A stretch of 23,896 nt of DNA from an uncultured Bacteroidales bacterium (lineage in GTDB: Bacteria; Bacteroidota; Bacteroidia; Bacteroidales; UBA932). The notes beneath the pieces were generated by a model. It was not told where the DNA came from and made no database searches. It saw only the letters and a program-made list of their open reading frames with translations. Where the stretch lies: NCBI GenBank assembly GCA_947253655.1, contig CAMYAE010000031.1, forward strand, positions 1-23,896, read 5' to 3'. Both the position numbers and the translations under genes were made by a program. This document shows, one piece after another, positions 7,617 through 16,016 of this stretch (position 1 is the stretch's first letter; each line of letters opens with the position of its first letter).

Positions 7617-8666
7617 ATGAAGATAAGGTACAATGTCGGTTTAGTCTCGTTTAACACTTTTAGAATGGATGTAAAGGCCTGTGCAATGGTCGAATACGAT
7701 TCGTTCGAAGAGCTTGCGTCATTCTTTTCCGATGAAAGGCTTGCCGCCGAGATGCCCTTGCCTATGTTGCATATCGGCGGCGGCAGCAACCTGCTTTTTA
7801 CGGGAGACTTCGCCGGCACGGTACTTCACTCGAATATCCGGTTTATTGAAGATAACGGAGACGGCACGGTGCGTGTCGGTGCCGGAGTTGTATGGGACGA
7901 TTTCTGCGAATGGTGTGCTGAAAAAGGACTTTGGGGGCCGGAGAATCTTTCACTGATTCCGGGGGAGACCGGTGCTGCCGCCGTGCAGAATATCGGAGCC
8001 TATGGCCGTGAGGTCAAGGATATTATCATAGAGGTAGAATGCTATGATATTCTAAGGAAAAGGAAGGCAGTTATACCTAATGCCGAGTGCCGTTATGCCT
8101 ATCGGGATTCCATGTTCAAGAACGAAGGCAAGGGGCGTTACATAGTTACATCGGTATTATTCGGTCTCTCACGTGACTATGCTCCTGAATTGGATTATGG
8201 CCACGTTCGGGAGGCCGCTGCGACCGCCTATGGCCGTGAGTTTGTGGAGATGCGGAAACTGACTCCACGACATATAAGAAATCTTGTTATAGAAATAAGA
8301 AAAAGCAAATTGCCGGATCCAGCGGATATAGGCAGTGCCGGCAGTTTTTTCAGGAATCCTTTTGTGCTTCCGGAGCAATATGCCAAAGTCGCTGAAATCG
8401 CTTCAAGGGAAGCCTTAGGGACTGTTCCTCATTTTGTTATGGATAAGGGACTTATAAAAATTCCTGCTGCATGGCTTATTGAGAAATGCGGCTGGAAAGG
8501 CTATAGGAATGGCAATGTAGGCGTCTATGAAAAGCAGCCGTTGGTGCTGGTAAATCTGACGGGAAAAGCTTCTTCGAAGGAGTTGCTGAAACTTGAAAAA
8601 GATATTAGTGCTTCGGTGCTGGATAAGTTCGGTATTGATTTGAGACCGGAAGTTGAACATATTTAA
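7617..8666 (+). CDS. murB: UDP-N-acetylenolpyruvoylglucosamine reductase
   Basis: MurB performs the NADPH- and FAD-dependent reduction that turns UDP-GlcNAc-enolpyruvate, the MurA product, into UDP-MurNAc for peptidoglycan. The FAD-binding half shows HIGGGSNLLF (52-61) and GETGAAAVQNIGAYG (116-130). Likely catalytic residues are Arg163 (YRDS), Ser243 (GSAGSFF) and Glu345 (RPEVEHI), matching the set known from E. coli MurB. The presence of the Tyr-containing loop and the 349-residue length indicate the type I (E. coli-like) enzyme. It begins 2 bp after metG. The next cell-wall gene, murA, lies one gene away, beyond the DUF4838 gene. Confidence 0.96.
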   Translation: MKIRYNVGLVSFNTFRMDVKACAMVEYDSFEELASFFSDERLAAEMPLPMLHIGGGSNLLFTGDFAGTVLHSNIRFIEDNGDGTVRVGAGVVWDDFCEWCAEKGLWGPENLSLIPGETGAAAVQNIGAYGREVKDIIIEVECYDILRKRKAVIPNAECRYAYRDSMFKNEGKGRYIVTSVLFGLSRDYAPELDYGHVREAAATAYGREFVEMRKLTPRHIRNLVIEIRKSKLPDPADIGSAGSFFRNPFVLPEQYAKVAEIASREALGTVPHFVMDKGLIKIPAAWLIEKCGWKGYRNGNVGVYEKQPLVLVNLTGKASSKELLKLEKDISASVLDKFGIDLRPEVEHI

Positions 8667-8679
8667 ATAAAAAACACTA

Positions 8680-10872
8680 ATGATAAGAAAGGCAGTTCTT
8701 ACTTTTATGGCTCTGCTGTCGCTTGCTTCAATGTCGGCACAGACAGTGATTGTAAAGGACGGCAAAGCCAAAGGCCGTATTGTCGTTGCGCACGAGTCTG
8801 ATGAGAACAACACAGCCGCAGGATTGCTGCACCGTTTCTTAGGCGAGGCGAGCGGGGCGAATGTTCCTGTCGTGTCCGATGCGAAACCTCGTAAAGGGGA
8901 TATAGTGGTCGGAGCCGGTAGCACAGAGGGCCTTTCCGAAGACGGATTCAGGTTTCAGACCATAGACGGAGTGCTGTATTTGTCTTCCGGTGGCGACAAG
9001 GGCGCCATCTATGGAGCCGTCACTCTTCTTGAAGACTATCTTGGAATGATATATTATACTGCAGACACATACAGTCTTGATAATTGCAGTACAATAGTGC
9101 TGCCTGAACTTGACAAATACGAAAATCCTGCTTTCCGTTACCGTCAGAGCCAGTCGTACGGACTTGCCTCCGACCCTGTGTATCGTCTGTTCTTGCGCCT
9201 TGAGGAGCCGAGAGATATTTTCGCCGGAGGCCTTTGGGTACATACATTCAATAGTATTATGCCTGCTGCCGTATATGGAGACGAACATCCGGAATATTAC
9301 TCGTTTATCAATGGAATGCGCCGCCCGGGTAGGGCAAGCCAGTGGTGTCTTACCAATCCTGAGGTGTTTGAACTCGTTTGTGAGCGGGTAGACTCTATTT
9401 TCAAGGCAAATCCGGGCAAGACAATGATCTCCATTAGCCAGAATGACAGCAACCATACATTCTGTCAGTGTGAGGAGTGCGAGAAAGTAAATGAGTATGA
9501 AGGAGCCCCATCAGGTAATTATATCCGTTTCCTTAATAAGCTCGCAGAGCGTTTCCCGGACAAGCAATTCTCTACGTTGGCTTATCTTTTCACGATGAAG
9601 CCGCCTAAGCATGTCAAGCCGCTCCCGAATGTCAATATAATGCTTTGCGACATAGATTGTAAACGTGAGGTCCCTTTGACCGAGAATGCATCGGGCCGTG
9701 AGTTCGTAGAGGCAATGAAAGGCTGGGCATCCATTTCCAATAACATCTTCCTTTGGGACTACGGCATCAATTTCGATAACTATGTAGCTCCTTTTCCCAA
9801 CTTCCATATCCTCAGGCCGAACATCAGGCTTTTCAAGGATAATAATGTAACAATGCACTTTTCCCAGATTGCAAGCTCTTTCGGCGGAGACTTTGCCGAG
9901 CTTCGTACCTGGGTGGTCAGCAAGTTGATGTGGGATCCGGAGCTGAATACCGACGAGCTGATGCTTAAGTTCATGAAAGGCTACTACGGACAGGCTGCTC
10001 CATATCTCTATCGCTATGAAAAGATGCTTGAGGGAGGACTTTTAGCCTCCGGTGACGATCTTTGGATTTATGACACTCCGGTTTCACATAAGAACGGAAT
10101 GCTCAATGCCCGGTCACGGAAATTTTACGGACAGATTATGGATGATGCTGAAAAGGCCGTTGAGAATGACCCTGTACTTCTGCGCAGGGTAAGACTCGCA
10201 CGTCTTCCGCTGATGTATTCAAATCTTGAGATAGCAAGGACAGAAAAGGAAAAGGATATAGAAGCCGTAAAGGCTGAACTTGATATTTTTGAAAAATATA
10301 TCGAAGAGTTCGGCGTTCCTACGCTTAACGAACGAGGGAATTCTCCCCTTGATTATTGTCATCTCTACAGAGAGCGTTATCTGCCTAAAGAAGACAAGGG
10401 GCTTGCGTACAATGCCGATATCCGTTGGCTTGTCGAGCCTACGGGGAAATATGCCAGGGACGGCAAGCGTTTCCTTACCGACGGGCTTTTCGGAGGCATG
10501 TCATTCATGGACAGTTGGACAGGTTGGGAAGGCGTAGACGGGGCTTTTGTGGTAGACCTCGGAGATGTTAAGACAATATCAAGCGTTGAAACTGATTTCC
10601 TGCACCAGCTTGGTCAATGGATTCTCCTGCCGAAGTCGGTAACATATTCAATTTCGGAAAACGGTGAGGACTTTTTGCCTTTTGGACATGAAGAACTTCC
10701 TGAAGACCAATCTGTTGCCGTAAAATTTGTCCAGGTGAAAACGAAAGTCGGCGAGCCTTTAAAAGCACGCTATGTGAAGGTGGAAATTGAGGGTACGAAG
10801 ATTTGTCCTCCATGGCATTATGGCGTCGGCTATCCTTGCTGGTTTTTTATTGACGAAGTGATTGTCAGATAA
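8680..10872 (+). CDS. secreted DUF4838 protein, glycosidase-like
   Basis: The 730-residue protein begins with a cleavable signal peptide (about 1-20, cut after SMSA), so it is exported. Residues about 22-145 resemble the small N-terminal domain that precedes the barrel of GH20, GH67 and GH84 enzymes. Residues 150-460 fit the DUF4838 barrel common in Bacteroidota, with a Cys-rich stretch near SQNDSNHTFCQCEEC (253-267) that may hold a metal or disulfides. The last 125 residues look like a discoidin/F5-8C-type carbohydrate-binding domain. DUF4838 has no activity I can name; a glycoside hydrolase acting on a polysaccharide is inference. It begins 13 bp after murB and ends 17 bp before murA, in the same direction, so it is probably co-transcribed with both. 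Confidence 0.85.
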   Translation: MIRKAVLTFMALLSLASMSAQTVIVKDGKAKGRIVVAHESDENNTAAGLLHRFLGEASGANVPVVSDAKPRKGDIVVGAGSTEGLSEDGFRFQTIDGVLYLSSGGDKGAIYGAVTLLEDYLGMIYYTADTYSLDNCSTIVLPELDKYENPAFRYRQSQSYGLASDPVYRLFLRLEEPRDIFAGGLWVHTFNSIMPAAVYGDEHPEYYSFINGMRRPGRASQWCLTNPEVFELVCERVDSIFKANPGKTMISISQNDSNHTFCQCEECEKVNEYEGAPSGNYIRFLNKLAERFPDKQFSTLAYLFTMKPPKHVKPLPNVNIMLCDIDCKREVPLTENASGREFVEAMKGWASISNNIFLWDYGINFDNYVAPFPNFHILRPNIRLFKDNNVTMHFSQIASSFGGDFAELRTWVVSKLMWDPELNTDELMLKFMKGYYGQAAPYLYRYEKMLEGGLLASGDDLWIYDTPVSHKNGMLNARSRKFYGQIMDDAEKAVENDPVLLRRVRLARLPLMYSNLEIARTEKEKDIEAVKAELDIFEKYIEEFGVPTLNERGNSPLDYCHLYRERYLPKEDKGLAYNADIRWLVEPTGKYARDGKRFLTDGLFGGMSFMDSWTGWEGVDGAFVVDLGDVKTISSVETDFLHQLGQWILLPKSVTYSISENGEDFLPFGHEELPEDQSVAVKFVQVKTKVGEPLKARYVKVEIEGTKICPPWHYGVGYPCWFFIDEVIVR

Positions 10873-10889
10873 TTATTAAACGTTGTGAC

Positions 10890-12209
10890 ATGAGTTCTTT
10901 TATTATAGAAGGCGGGCGTAAGCTCAGTGGTACAATAACCCCTCAGGGTGCAAAGAATGAGGCTCTTGAAGTGCTCAGTGCCGTTTTACTGACCGATGAA
11001 GAAATCACGGTGTCGAATGTCCCGGAAATTCTTGATGTCAAGAATCTTATCGAGCTTTTTATCAGAATGGGAGTAAAGGTGGAGCGTCTCGAAAAGGGTA
11101 AATACACATTCCGGGCGGATAGCCTTGACAAAGACTATATTCTCAGCAGAGACTTTGTGGAGAAGTGCTCTAAGTTGAGAGGGTCGGTCATGGTTGCAGG
11201 TCCTGTTTTAGTGCGTTTTGGAGAGGTTTTCTTTCCTAAGCCGGGCGGGGATAAAATCGGCAGGCGGAGGGTCGATACCCATATTATAGGTATGATGAAT
11301 TTAGGTGCAAGCCTGGAATATGACGAAAAATGCAAGGCCTATCACCTATTTATCCCGAAGGGCCAACGCCTCGAAGGCAGATATATGCTCTTGGATGAGG
11401 CCTCTGTGACCGGCACTGCCAATATCCTTATGGCGGCGACACTCGCCGAGGGCAAGACAGTAATATATAATGCAGCTTGCGAGCCTTATATCCAGCAGTT
11501 GAGCAGAATGTTAGTGAATATGGGGGCTAATATTGAAGGGATAGGCTCCAATCTCCTCACCGTCAATGGTGTAAGACGTCTTCACGGAACATCTCACACT
11601 ATTCTGCCGGATATGATTGAGGTAGGCAGCTTTATAGGAATGGCGGCATTGAATAGCAGCAGTATAACCATAAAAGGCACTTCATATAGCAATTTAGGAA
11701 TTATCCCTGAGAGTTTCAGGAGAATTGGAGTGCGTCTTGAACAGCACGGGGATGATATATTCGTTCCGGAGCAGGATAGCTATATTATTGAGTCTTTCCT
11801 TGACGGCTCTATAATGACTATTTCAGATGCGCCTTGGCCGGGACTTACGCCGGATTTGCTTAGCGTGCTGCTGGTGGTGGCCACCCAATGTCGCGGCAGT
11901 GTTCTCATACATCAGAAGATGTTTGAAAGCCGTCTTTTCTTTGTAGACCGGCTTATAGATATGGGGGCTCAGATTATCCTCTGCGACCCGCACAGGGCCG
12001 TGGTAATCGGTCACGACCATAATTTCCGTCTTAAAGCCGGCAATATGCTCTCGCCTGACATCCGTGCCGGTATCGCGCTGCTATTGGCTGCAATGTCTGC
12101 AAAAGGCACCAGCGTTATCGGCAATATAGAACAAATCGACCGGGGATATGAAAATATCGACGGCCGACTTAATGCTCTTGGGGCCTGCATAACCCGAAAA
12201 GAAGAATAG
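10890..12209 (+). CDS. murA: UDP-N-acetylglucosamine 1-carboxyvinyltransferase, Asp-type active site
   Basis: MurA transfers enolpyruvate from PEP to UDP-GlcNAc, the first committed step of peptidoglycan synthesis. The 439-residue protein has the Lys22-Asn23 pair in GAKNE, the PGGDKIGRRRVDTH loop (118-131) and RGYENIDGRLNALGA near the C-terminus. In the active-site loop the residue equivalent to Cys115 of E. coli is Asp121. Asp at this place is known in Mycobacterium and Chlamydia and makes the enzyme insensitive to fosfomycin, which attacks the Cys. The gene ends the rightward run that starts at 2800. It converges on the MFS gene with only 20 bp between the stops and no clear terminator. Confidence 0.96.
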   Translation: MSSFIIEGGRKLSGTITPQGAKNEALEVLSAVLLTDEEITVSNVPEILDVKNLIELFIRMGVKVERLEKGKYTFRADSLDKDYILSRDFVEKCSKLRGSVMVAGPVLVRFGEVFFPKPGGDKIGRRRVDTHIIGMMNLGASLEYDEKCKAYHLFIPKGQRLEGRYMLLDEASVTGTANILMAATLAEGKTVIYNAACEPYIQQLSRMLVNMGANIEGIGSNLLTVNGVRRLHGTSHTILPDMIEVGSFIGMAALNSSSITIKGTSYSNLGIIPESFRRIGVRLEQHGDDIFVPEQDSYIIESFLDGSIMTISDAPWPGLTPDLLSVLLVVATQCRGSVLIHQKMFESRLFFVDRLIDMGAQIILCDPHRAVVIGHDHNFRLKAGNMLSPDIRAGIALLLAAMSAKGTSVIGNIEQIDRGYENIDGRLNALGACITRKEE

Positions 12210-12229
12210 CAGCAGGCCTTTGTCGTGGC

Positions 12230-13660
12230 TTATTCCTTGATTATCTTATATTCAGGGACAAGTAGTTTCATCACCGACCAGCCTATGAGGTAGGCAAAGG
12301 CACAGATGCAGAAGACTATGAAATAGCCTGCCGGCTTGCCGGTAAATCCCATGAAATTCATTCCGACCTTATCGGCGTGCTCGAACAGCCTGCCGGCAAA
12401 TTGCTGGAAGAAAAACGAGCTTAATCCTCCGGCCATACCGGTAATGCCGGTAATTGTAGCGACGGCAGATTTAGGGAACATATCGCTGCCGACAGAATAG
12501 ATGTTGGCTGACCATGATTGATGGGCTGCACATCCGAATCCGATACAGATGACAGGGAACCATGGGGATATTGTGCCCAATGGCTGTGCCAATAGCACGA
12601 GAAGCGGTACGAAGGCATAGATCAGCATGGCTTTCATCCTGGATGAATATGGATCCTTGCCTGTTTTGTTGATTATATATGTCGGCAGTTTTCCGCCTAT
12701 AATAGACAGCATTGTAATCAGATACAGGGTGAAAATAAGGGCCATTCCGAGAGGATCAGAGGTCTTTATACCGAACTGAGTGTGCAGGTATGACGGGGTC
12801 CAGAACAAGAAAAACCACCATACTCCGTCAGTTAGGAACTTGCCCAATGTGAATGCCCAGGTCTGGCGGTAGCGAAAGCATTTCAATATGGACATCGGCT
12901 TCACGGTCTGTTCCACCTTTCCTAAGAATTTTTCATCATTTATCTTATCCTGCTCGATATATGCAAGTTCGGCCGCATTGACCCTTTTGTTGTCTTCCGG
13001 CTTCTTGTACATGAATATCCAAAATCCCATCCAGATAATTCCCAAGGCTCCTATAATGAGGAAAGCTGCTTCCCAGCCGAAGTGTTTTGCGAGGAGCGGC
13101 ACTGTAAGGGGAGCGATGAGGGCGCCGATTGATGCACCGGCATTGAATATCGCAGTGGCAAAAGCCCTGTCTTTCTTTGGAAAATACTCTGCTGTCGTCT
13201 TTACGGCAGCCGGAAAGTTGCCTCCTTCTCCAATGGCGAGCACACATCTGGCGAAAATGAAGCAATACATGCTGAATGTGGAAATGATTACTGCGGCATC
13301 GCCAGTAGCGTTAAGCAAGTCGATTCTGTCGGAGGCTCCTACGTATGCTTCCGTTGCAATGCCGCAGGCAGCATGCAGACATGCACCTACTGACCATACT
13401 CCTATTGCTATTGCATATCCTTTCTTTGTGCCCATCTTGTCCACGAATTTGCCGGCAAAAAGTTGGGCTATGGCGTATACTATTGAAAATATGCCGGTAA
13501 TGTTGGCATATGTGATGTCAGTCCAATGAAATTCGGGCTTGATAAATTCGTCCCAAGTCAGAGACAGCACTTGTCTGTCAAGATAGTTGATTGTTGTTGC
13601 AAGGAAGAGAAGGGCGACAATGGTCCATCTGAACCCGGTCATCTTGTTGTCGTTTTTCAT
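12230..13660 (-). CDS. MFS sugar or sugar-acid permease, hexuronate-transporter-like
   Basis: The 476-residue protein has about twelve hydrophobic segments and is a major facilitator superfamily symporter in the inner membrane. The early INYLDRQVLS stretch (about 24-33) and overall pattern match the anion:cation symporter group that contains ExuT-type hexuronate transporters. Members also carry other sugars and acids, so the substrate is not fixed by sequence. The start is the ATG at 13660; a TTG four codons upstream is unlikely. It lies 51 bp downstream of a LacI-type regulator gene on the same strand. It has its own promoter and a candidate operator, which supports control by that regulator. 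Position suggests a role in uptake of ribose or a related sugar, but hexuronate import is an equal alternative. Confidence 0.85.
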   Translation of the reverse strand: MKNDNKMTGFRWTIVALLFLATTINYLDRQVLSLTWDEFIKPEFHWTDITYANITGIFSIVYAIAQLFAGKFVDKMGTKKGYAIAIGVWSVGACLHAACGIATEAYVGASDRIDLLNATGDAAVIISTFSMYCFIFARCVLAIGEGGNFPAAVKTTAEYFPKKDRAFATAIFNAGASIGALIAPLTVPLLAKHFGWEAAFLIIGALGIIWMGFWIFMYKKPEDNKRVNAAELAYIEQDKINDEKFLGKVEQTVKPMSILKCFRYRQTWAFTLGKFLTDGVWWFFLFWTPSYLHTQFGIKTSDPLGMALIFTLYLITMLSIIGGKLPTYIINKTGKDPYSSRMKAMLIYAFVPLLVLLAQPLGTISPWFPVICIGFGCAAHQSWSANIYSVGSDMFPKSAVATITGITGMAGGLSSFFFQQFAGRLFEHADKVGMNFMGFTGKPAGYFIVFCICAFAYLIGWSVMKLLVPEYKIIKE

Positions 13661-13680
13661 CTGTGGATTCAATCAGTTGT

Positions 13681-13694
13681 TGTGTTCGTACACA
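13681..13694 (-). promoter_or_regulatory. candidate operator, inverted repeat at the MFS promoter
   Basis: TGTGT-N4-ACACA is a perfect 5-bp-arm inverted repeat. It overlaps the downstream edge of the -7 element of the MFS promoter, where a bound LacI-family repressor would block initiation. The gene immediately upstream encodes such a regulator. Confidence 0.35.
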
Positions 13695-13723
13695 AATATA
13701 CGGTCTATTTTTTATTTGGCAAT
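13693..13723 (-). promoter_or_regulatory. promoter of the MFS permease gene
   Basis: Read on the minus strand, ATTG (13720-13723) is followed after 19 nt by TATATTTG (13693-13700), a perfect TAnnTTTG. The -33 part lies inside the last codons of the regulator gene. The start codon is 32 nt downstream of the -7 element. Confidence 0.6.
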
Positions 13724-14779
13724 GACTTCCTGATAGAAAGGCAGATTTTCTTTAACTACAATATCAATAGGTAGGATATGGTTAGGTTCGGCCTCCGGCA
13801 GATTATATAAGAGGTATCTTATCATGGATTCTATTGCCCCAAATCCTTGAAGCTGTGGCCTCTGGCAAAGTAGGGCGAAGATTTCACCGTTCTCAACGCT
13901 GCTTTTGTTGTTGTCCGTCAGGTCGAAGCAGATAAGCTTTATGCCCTCTATTCCGCTGTCTTTCAATGTCTGAGCAATCAATTGACCTCTTGAATTCATA
14001 ACAGCCACTCCTCTTATGTCAGAATTTTCTCTAAAGAACCGGGTTACTTCCTCGCTCTTGCCTCCGCTTCCGGAAATCGGCACGGAAATCTTCAATACGG
14101 AATTGCTCCTGCCTATTTCGTTTGCAAATTCGAGAAGCCCTTTCTCCCTCTTCTGTGAGTTTTCGGAGTGTGCGTTGCCTGTACGCTTAATGCTGAATAT
14201 AGCTATTTTGTCCTCCGGGGCTATGATGTTGAAGAGGAGTTTTCCGATAAGTTTTCCGCAGGCTTCCTGATCTATTGAAAATGTGGCGATAGGGTGGGTG
14301 TCGTCAATGGAAGCATCAACGAAAACGTAAGGAATGTTTTCTGTGTCAAGACTGTCGCACAATTCTTTGGTTTCCTCCTTGAATGTCGGTCCTATGATGA
14401 CTCCGTCCGGTTTTTGTTCTATGATGTGTGAAAAAGCTTCTTTGCATGAAAACACATCGAACTGGTCATAAAAGCAGTGTTCTACGCTTATGCGGATGTC
14501 GGAGTACTCTTTAAGGGCATGGTTGAAGCCGCATTCCATAGAATGCCAATATTCTCCTTTATTGGCAACAGGGATTGTCAGGATTAGCTTAAAGCCTTTT
14601 TTTAATGAAATTGCAGATGCATGTATTTTTGAGCGGTAGTCTACCTTTTCCAATACTGCATTTACGGCATCTTGTGCCTTTTTTGAGACTTTTCCTCTAT
14701 TGTGGATTACACGATCAACAGTGCCTGCCGACACTCCTGCCATTCTTGCAATTTCCTTTATGCTGACTTGTTTCCCCAT
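13712..14779 (-). CDS. LacI-family transcriptional regulator (upstream of MFS permease)
   Basis: This 355-residue cytosolic regulator has a LacI-type helix-turn-helix at residues 6-32 (SIKEIARMAGVSAGTVDRVI), followed by the hinge and a periplasmic-binding-protein-like ligand domain (about 62-345). The ligand domain is of the Peripla_BP_4 kind usual for sugar binding. The recognition helix reads GTVDRV rather than the common STVSRV, a variant I associate with Bacteroidota members. The ATG at 14779 fits the family start exactly. It precedes the MFS permease gene on the same strand, and a candidate operator lies at that gene's promoter. Upstream is the palindromic element at 14861-14938 and then the nucleoside hydrolase gene. 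The effector is unknown; ribose, a nucleoside or a hexuronate are candidates. Confidence 0.88.
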   Translation of the reverse strand: MGKQVSIKEIARMAGVSAGTVDRVIHNRGKVSKKAQDAVNAVLEKVDYRSKIHASAISLKKGFKLILTIPVANKGEYWHSMECGFNHALKEYSDIRISVEHCFYDQFDVFSCKEAFSHIIEQKPDGVIIGPTFKEETKELCDSLDTENIPYVFVDASIDDTHPIATFSIDQEACGKLIGKLLFNIIAPEDKIAIFSIKRTGNAHSENSQKREKGLLEFANEIGRSNSVLKISVPISGSGGKSEEVTRFFRENSDIRGVAVMNSRGQLIAQTLKDSGIEGIKLICFDLTDNNKSSVENGEIFALLCQRPQLQGFGAIESMIRYLLYNLPEAEPNHILPIDIVVKENLPFYQEVIAK

Positions 14780-14860
14780 TAGGTATCAAAGATTTGTTAC
14801 AAAAGTCATAAATATTTCGCATAATTACAATATTCCGGTGCTGCTTCCGCAAGTCACGTT

Positions 14861-14938
14861 GTCATCCAGAGCCTGCGAAGCAGGCGTAGGGATCTTCGGC
14901 ATCCGTTTGTGTAGATCCCTCACTTCGTTCGGGATGAC
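14861..14938. repeat. bipartite palindromic element, second locus
   Basis: The left half (14861-14895) is identical over 35 bp to 1662-1696. The right half (14913-14938) is inverted and ends GGATGAC. AGGGATCT (14888-14895) pairs with AGATCCCT (14913-14920), and GTCATCC pairs with GGATGAC, so the 78 bp can fold into one long imperfect hairpin. It lies between the nucleoside hydrolase stop and the LacI-type regulator start, where it could shield one transcript from the other. Confidence 0.85.
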
Positions 14939-14984
14939 AAAGGAGGCGTTCGAGACGACAGGGCAGTTGCAGCTACTAATGATG

Positions 14985-16001
14985 TTATGGTCTTCTTGCG
15001 ACAATATTGACTATATGCTCTTTAAGAGCAGAAGCTTGAGACTCATTTACGGACAGGTACCTGTGCCTGCCTTCCTTGTTTTCTTTGAAAGTGGTCATTC
15101 CGCTATCTGAAATGCTGATTGTCCCTGCTGAAGAAACATTAAACCAGCCATCTCCCTCCACAGCATATATAAGAGCCGCAGGATCCCAGCAAGGACGGTC
15201 ATACGGCATTGGCAGGTATGATTTATATGATTCGACTAACGGATGACTGTCGGTCCATGAAAAGTCTTTGTCAATACTCGTCGCAGGATAGCATACCCGG
15301 ATACCAAGTTCAAAAGGAGCGAAGACAATAGAAGAAGGCCATTCATTTACAACCTTTTGTGCAGATGATATATCTTTCAATACGTTGTATTCGCTTGGAA
15401 GGCTGCCGTCAAAGCATCCTGCCATCATAATAAGAGCCTTTACCTTTTTTTCGACAAGCTGTCGTCCTGTCAGAGAAGAATACTCGTCTGCCTGAGTATC
15501 AAGCAGCCTGGCAAGATTGGTGGAGAAGCCGACAGTTACAAACGTCACCGAATTATCTTCACTTTCGGCAAGTATTTTTCTGTACAGGATATGAGCTTGT
15601 GGGAGCGTGCCATATTCCATGCCTTCCGTTCTTTTGAACAAAGGTGCATTATCTGCATTTGTAAGAAGATTTACCGCCTTTGCATAATTAACGGCATCAG
15701 TTTCACAATCCGCACCACCTGTAATGATGCCGATAGGGATATTTCTATAACCATACCAATTGTTCAGTATATCCATATATTCGGCAGGAGCCTGGCCTTC
15801 CTTACTGATACCCTCAGCCAAAATATTGATCAAGCCATCATCAGCGTACTTATATAATAAGTCCATTGCAATGGCATCATCAACATCATTTCCTATATCC
15901 GTATCAAAAATTATATTCACTATCGGCTTCCCCGGATGCATATTGGATGTGCACGAAAAAGCCAGCGTCATGCATAATAAAGCTAAAACTACATTTTTCA
16001 T
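14985..16001 (-). CDS. nucleoside hydrolase, lipoprotein
   Basis: The 338-residue protein belongs to the inosine/uridine-preferring nucleoside hydrolases, which split ribonucleosides into base and ribose using a bound calcium ion. The family signature DTDIGNDVDDA is intact (33-43), supplying the calcium ligands and catalytic Asp. A C-terminal DRPCWDP stretch supplies the later conserved Asp region. A lipoprotein signal ends at Cys17 (LAFSC), so the enzyme should act outside the cytoplasm, unlike most characterised relatives. The start is the ATG at 16001; a TTG two codons upstream is unlikely. It lies 15 bp after the ribokinase stop, on the same strand, so the two form an operon that releases ribose and phosphorylates it. 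The base specificity cannot be read from sequence. Confidence 0.92.
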   Translation of the reverse strand: MKNVVLALLCMTLAFSCTSNMHPGKPIVNIIFDTDIGNDVDDAIAMDLLYKYADDGLINILAEGISKEGQAPAEYMDILNNWYGYRNIPIGIITGGADCETDAVNYAKAVNLLTNADNAPLFKRTEGMEYGTLPQAHILYRKILAESEDNSVTFVTVGFSTNLARLLDTQADEYSSLTGRQLVEKKVKALIMMAGCFDGSLPSEYNVLKDISSAQKVVNEWPSSIVFAPFELGIRVCYPATSIDKDFSWTDSHPLVESYKSYLPMPYDRPCWDPAALIYAVEGDGWFNVSSAGTISISDSGMTTFKENKEGRHRYLSVNESQASALKEHIVNIVARRP

Positions 16002-16016
16002 TATCAAGGAGGATTA

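Noticed and set aside
8839..9456. A 205-codon minus-strand frame within the DUF4838 gene
   Set aside because: It is antisense to an intact exported protein; no promoter or family features were seen.
12210..12229. Terminator between the convergent murA and MFS genes
   Set aside because: The 20-bp gap has no convincing stem plus T-run in either direction.
12888..13529. A 213-codon plus-strand frame within the MFS gene
   Set aside because: It is antisense to a complete twelve-helix permease, and its composition is that of a shadow frame with no domain.
16005..16011. AAGGAGG as a ribosome binding site on the plus strand
   Set aside because: No start codon or gene follows on that strand; it lies in the ribokinase-nucleoside hydrolase junction, which is read on the minus strand.
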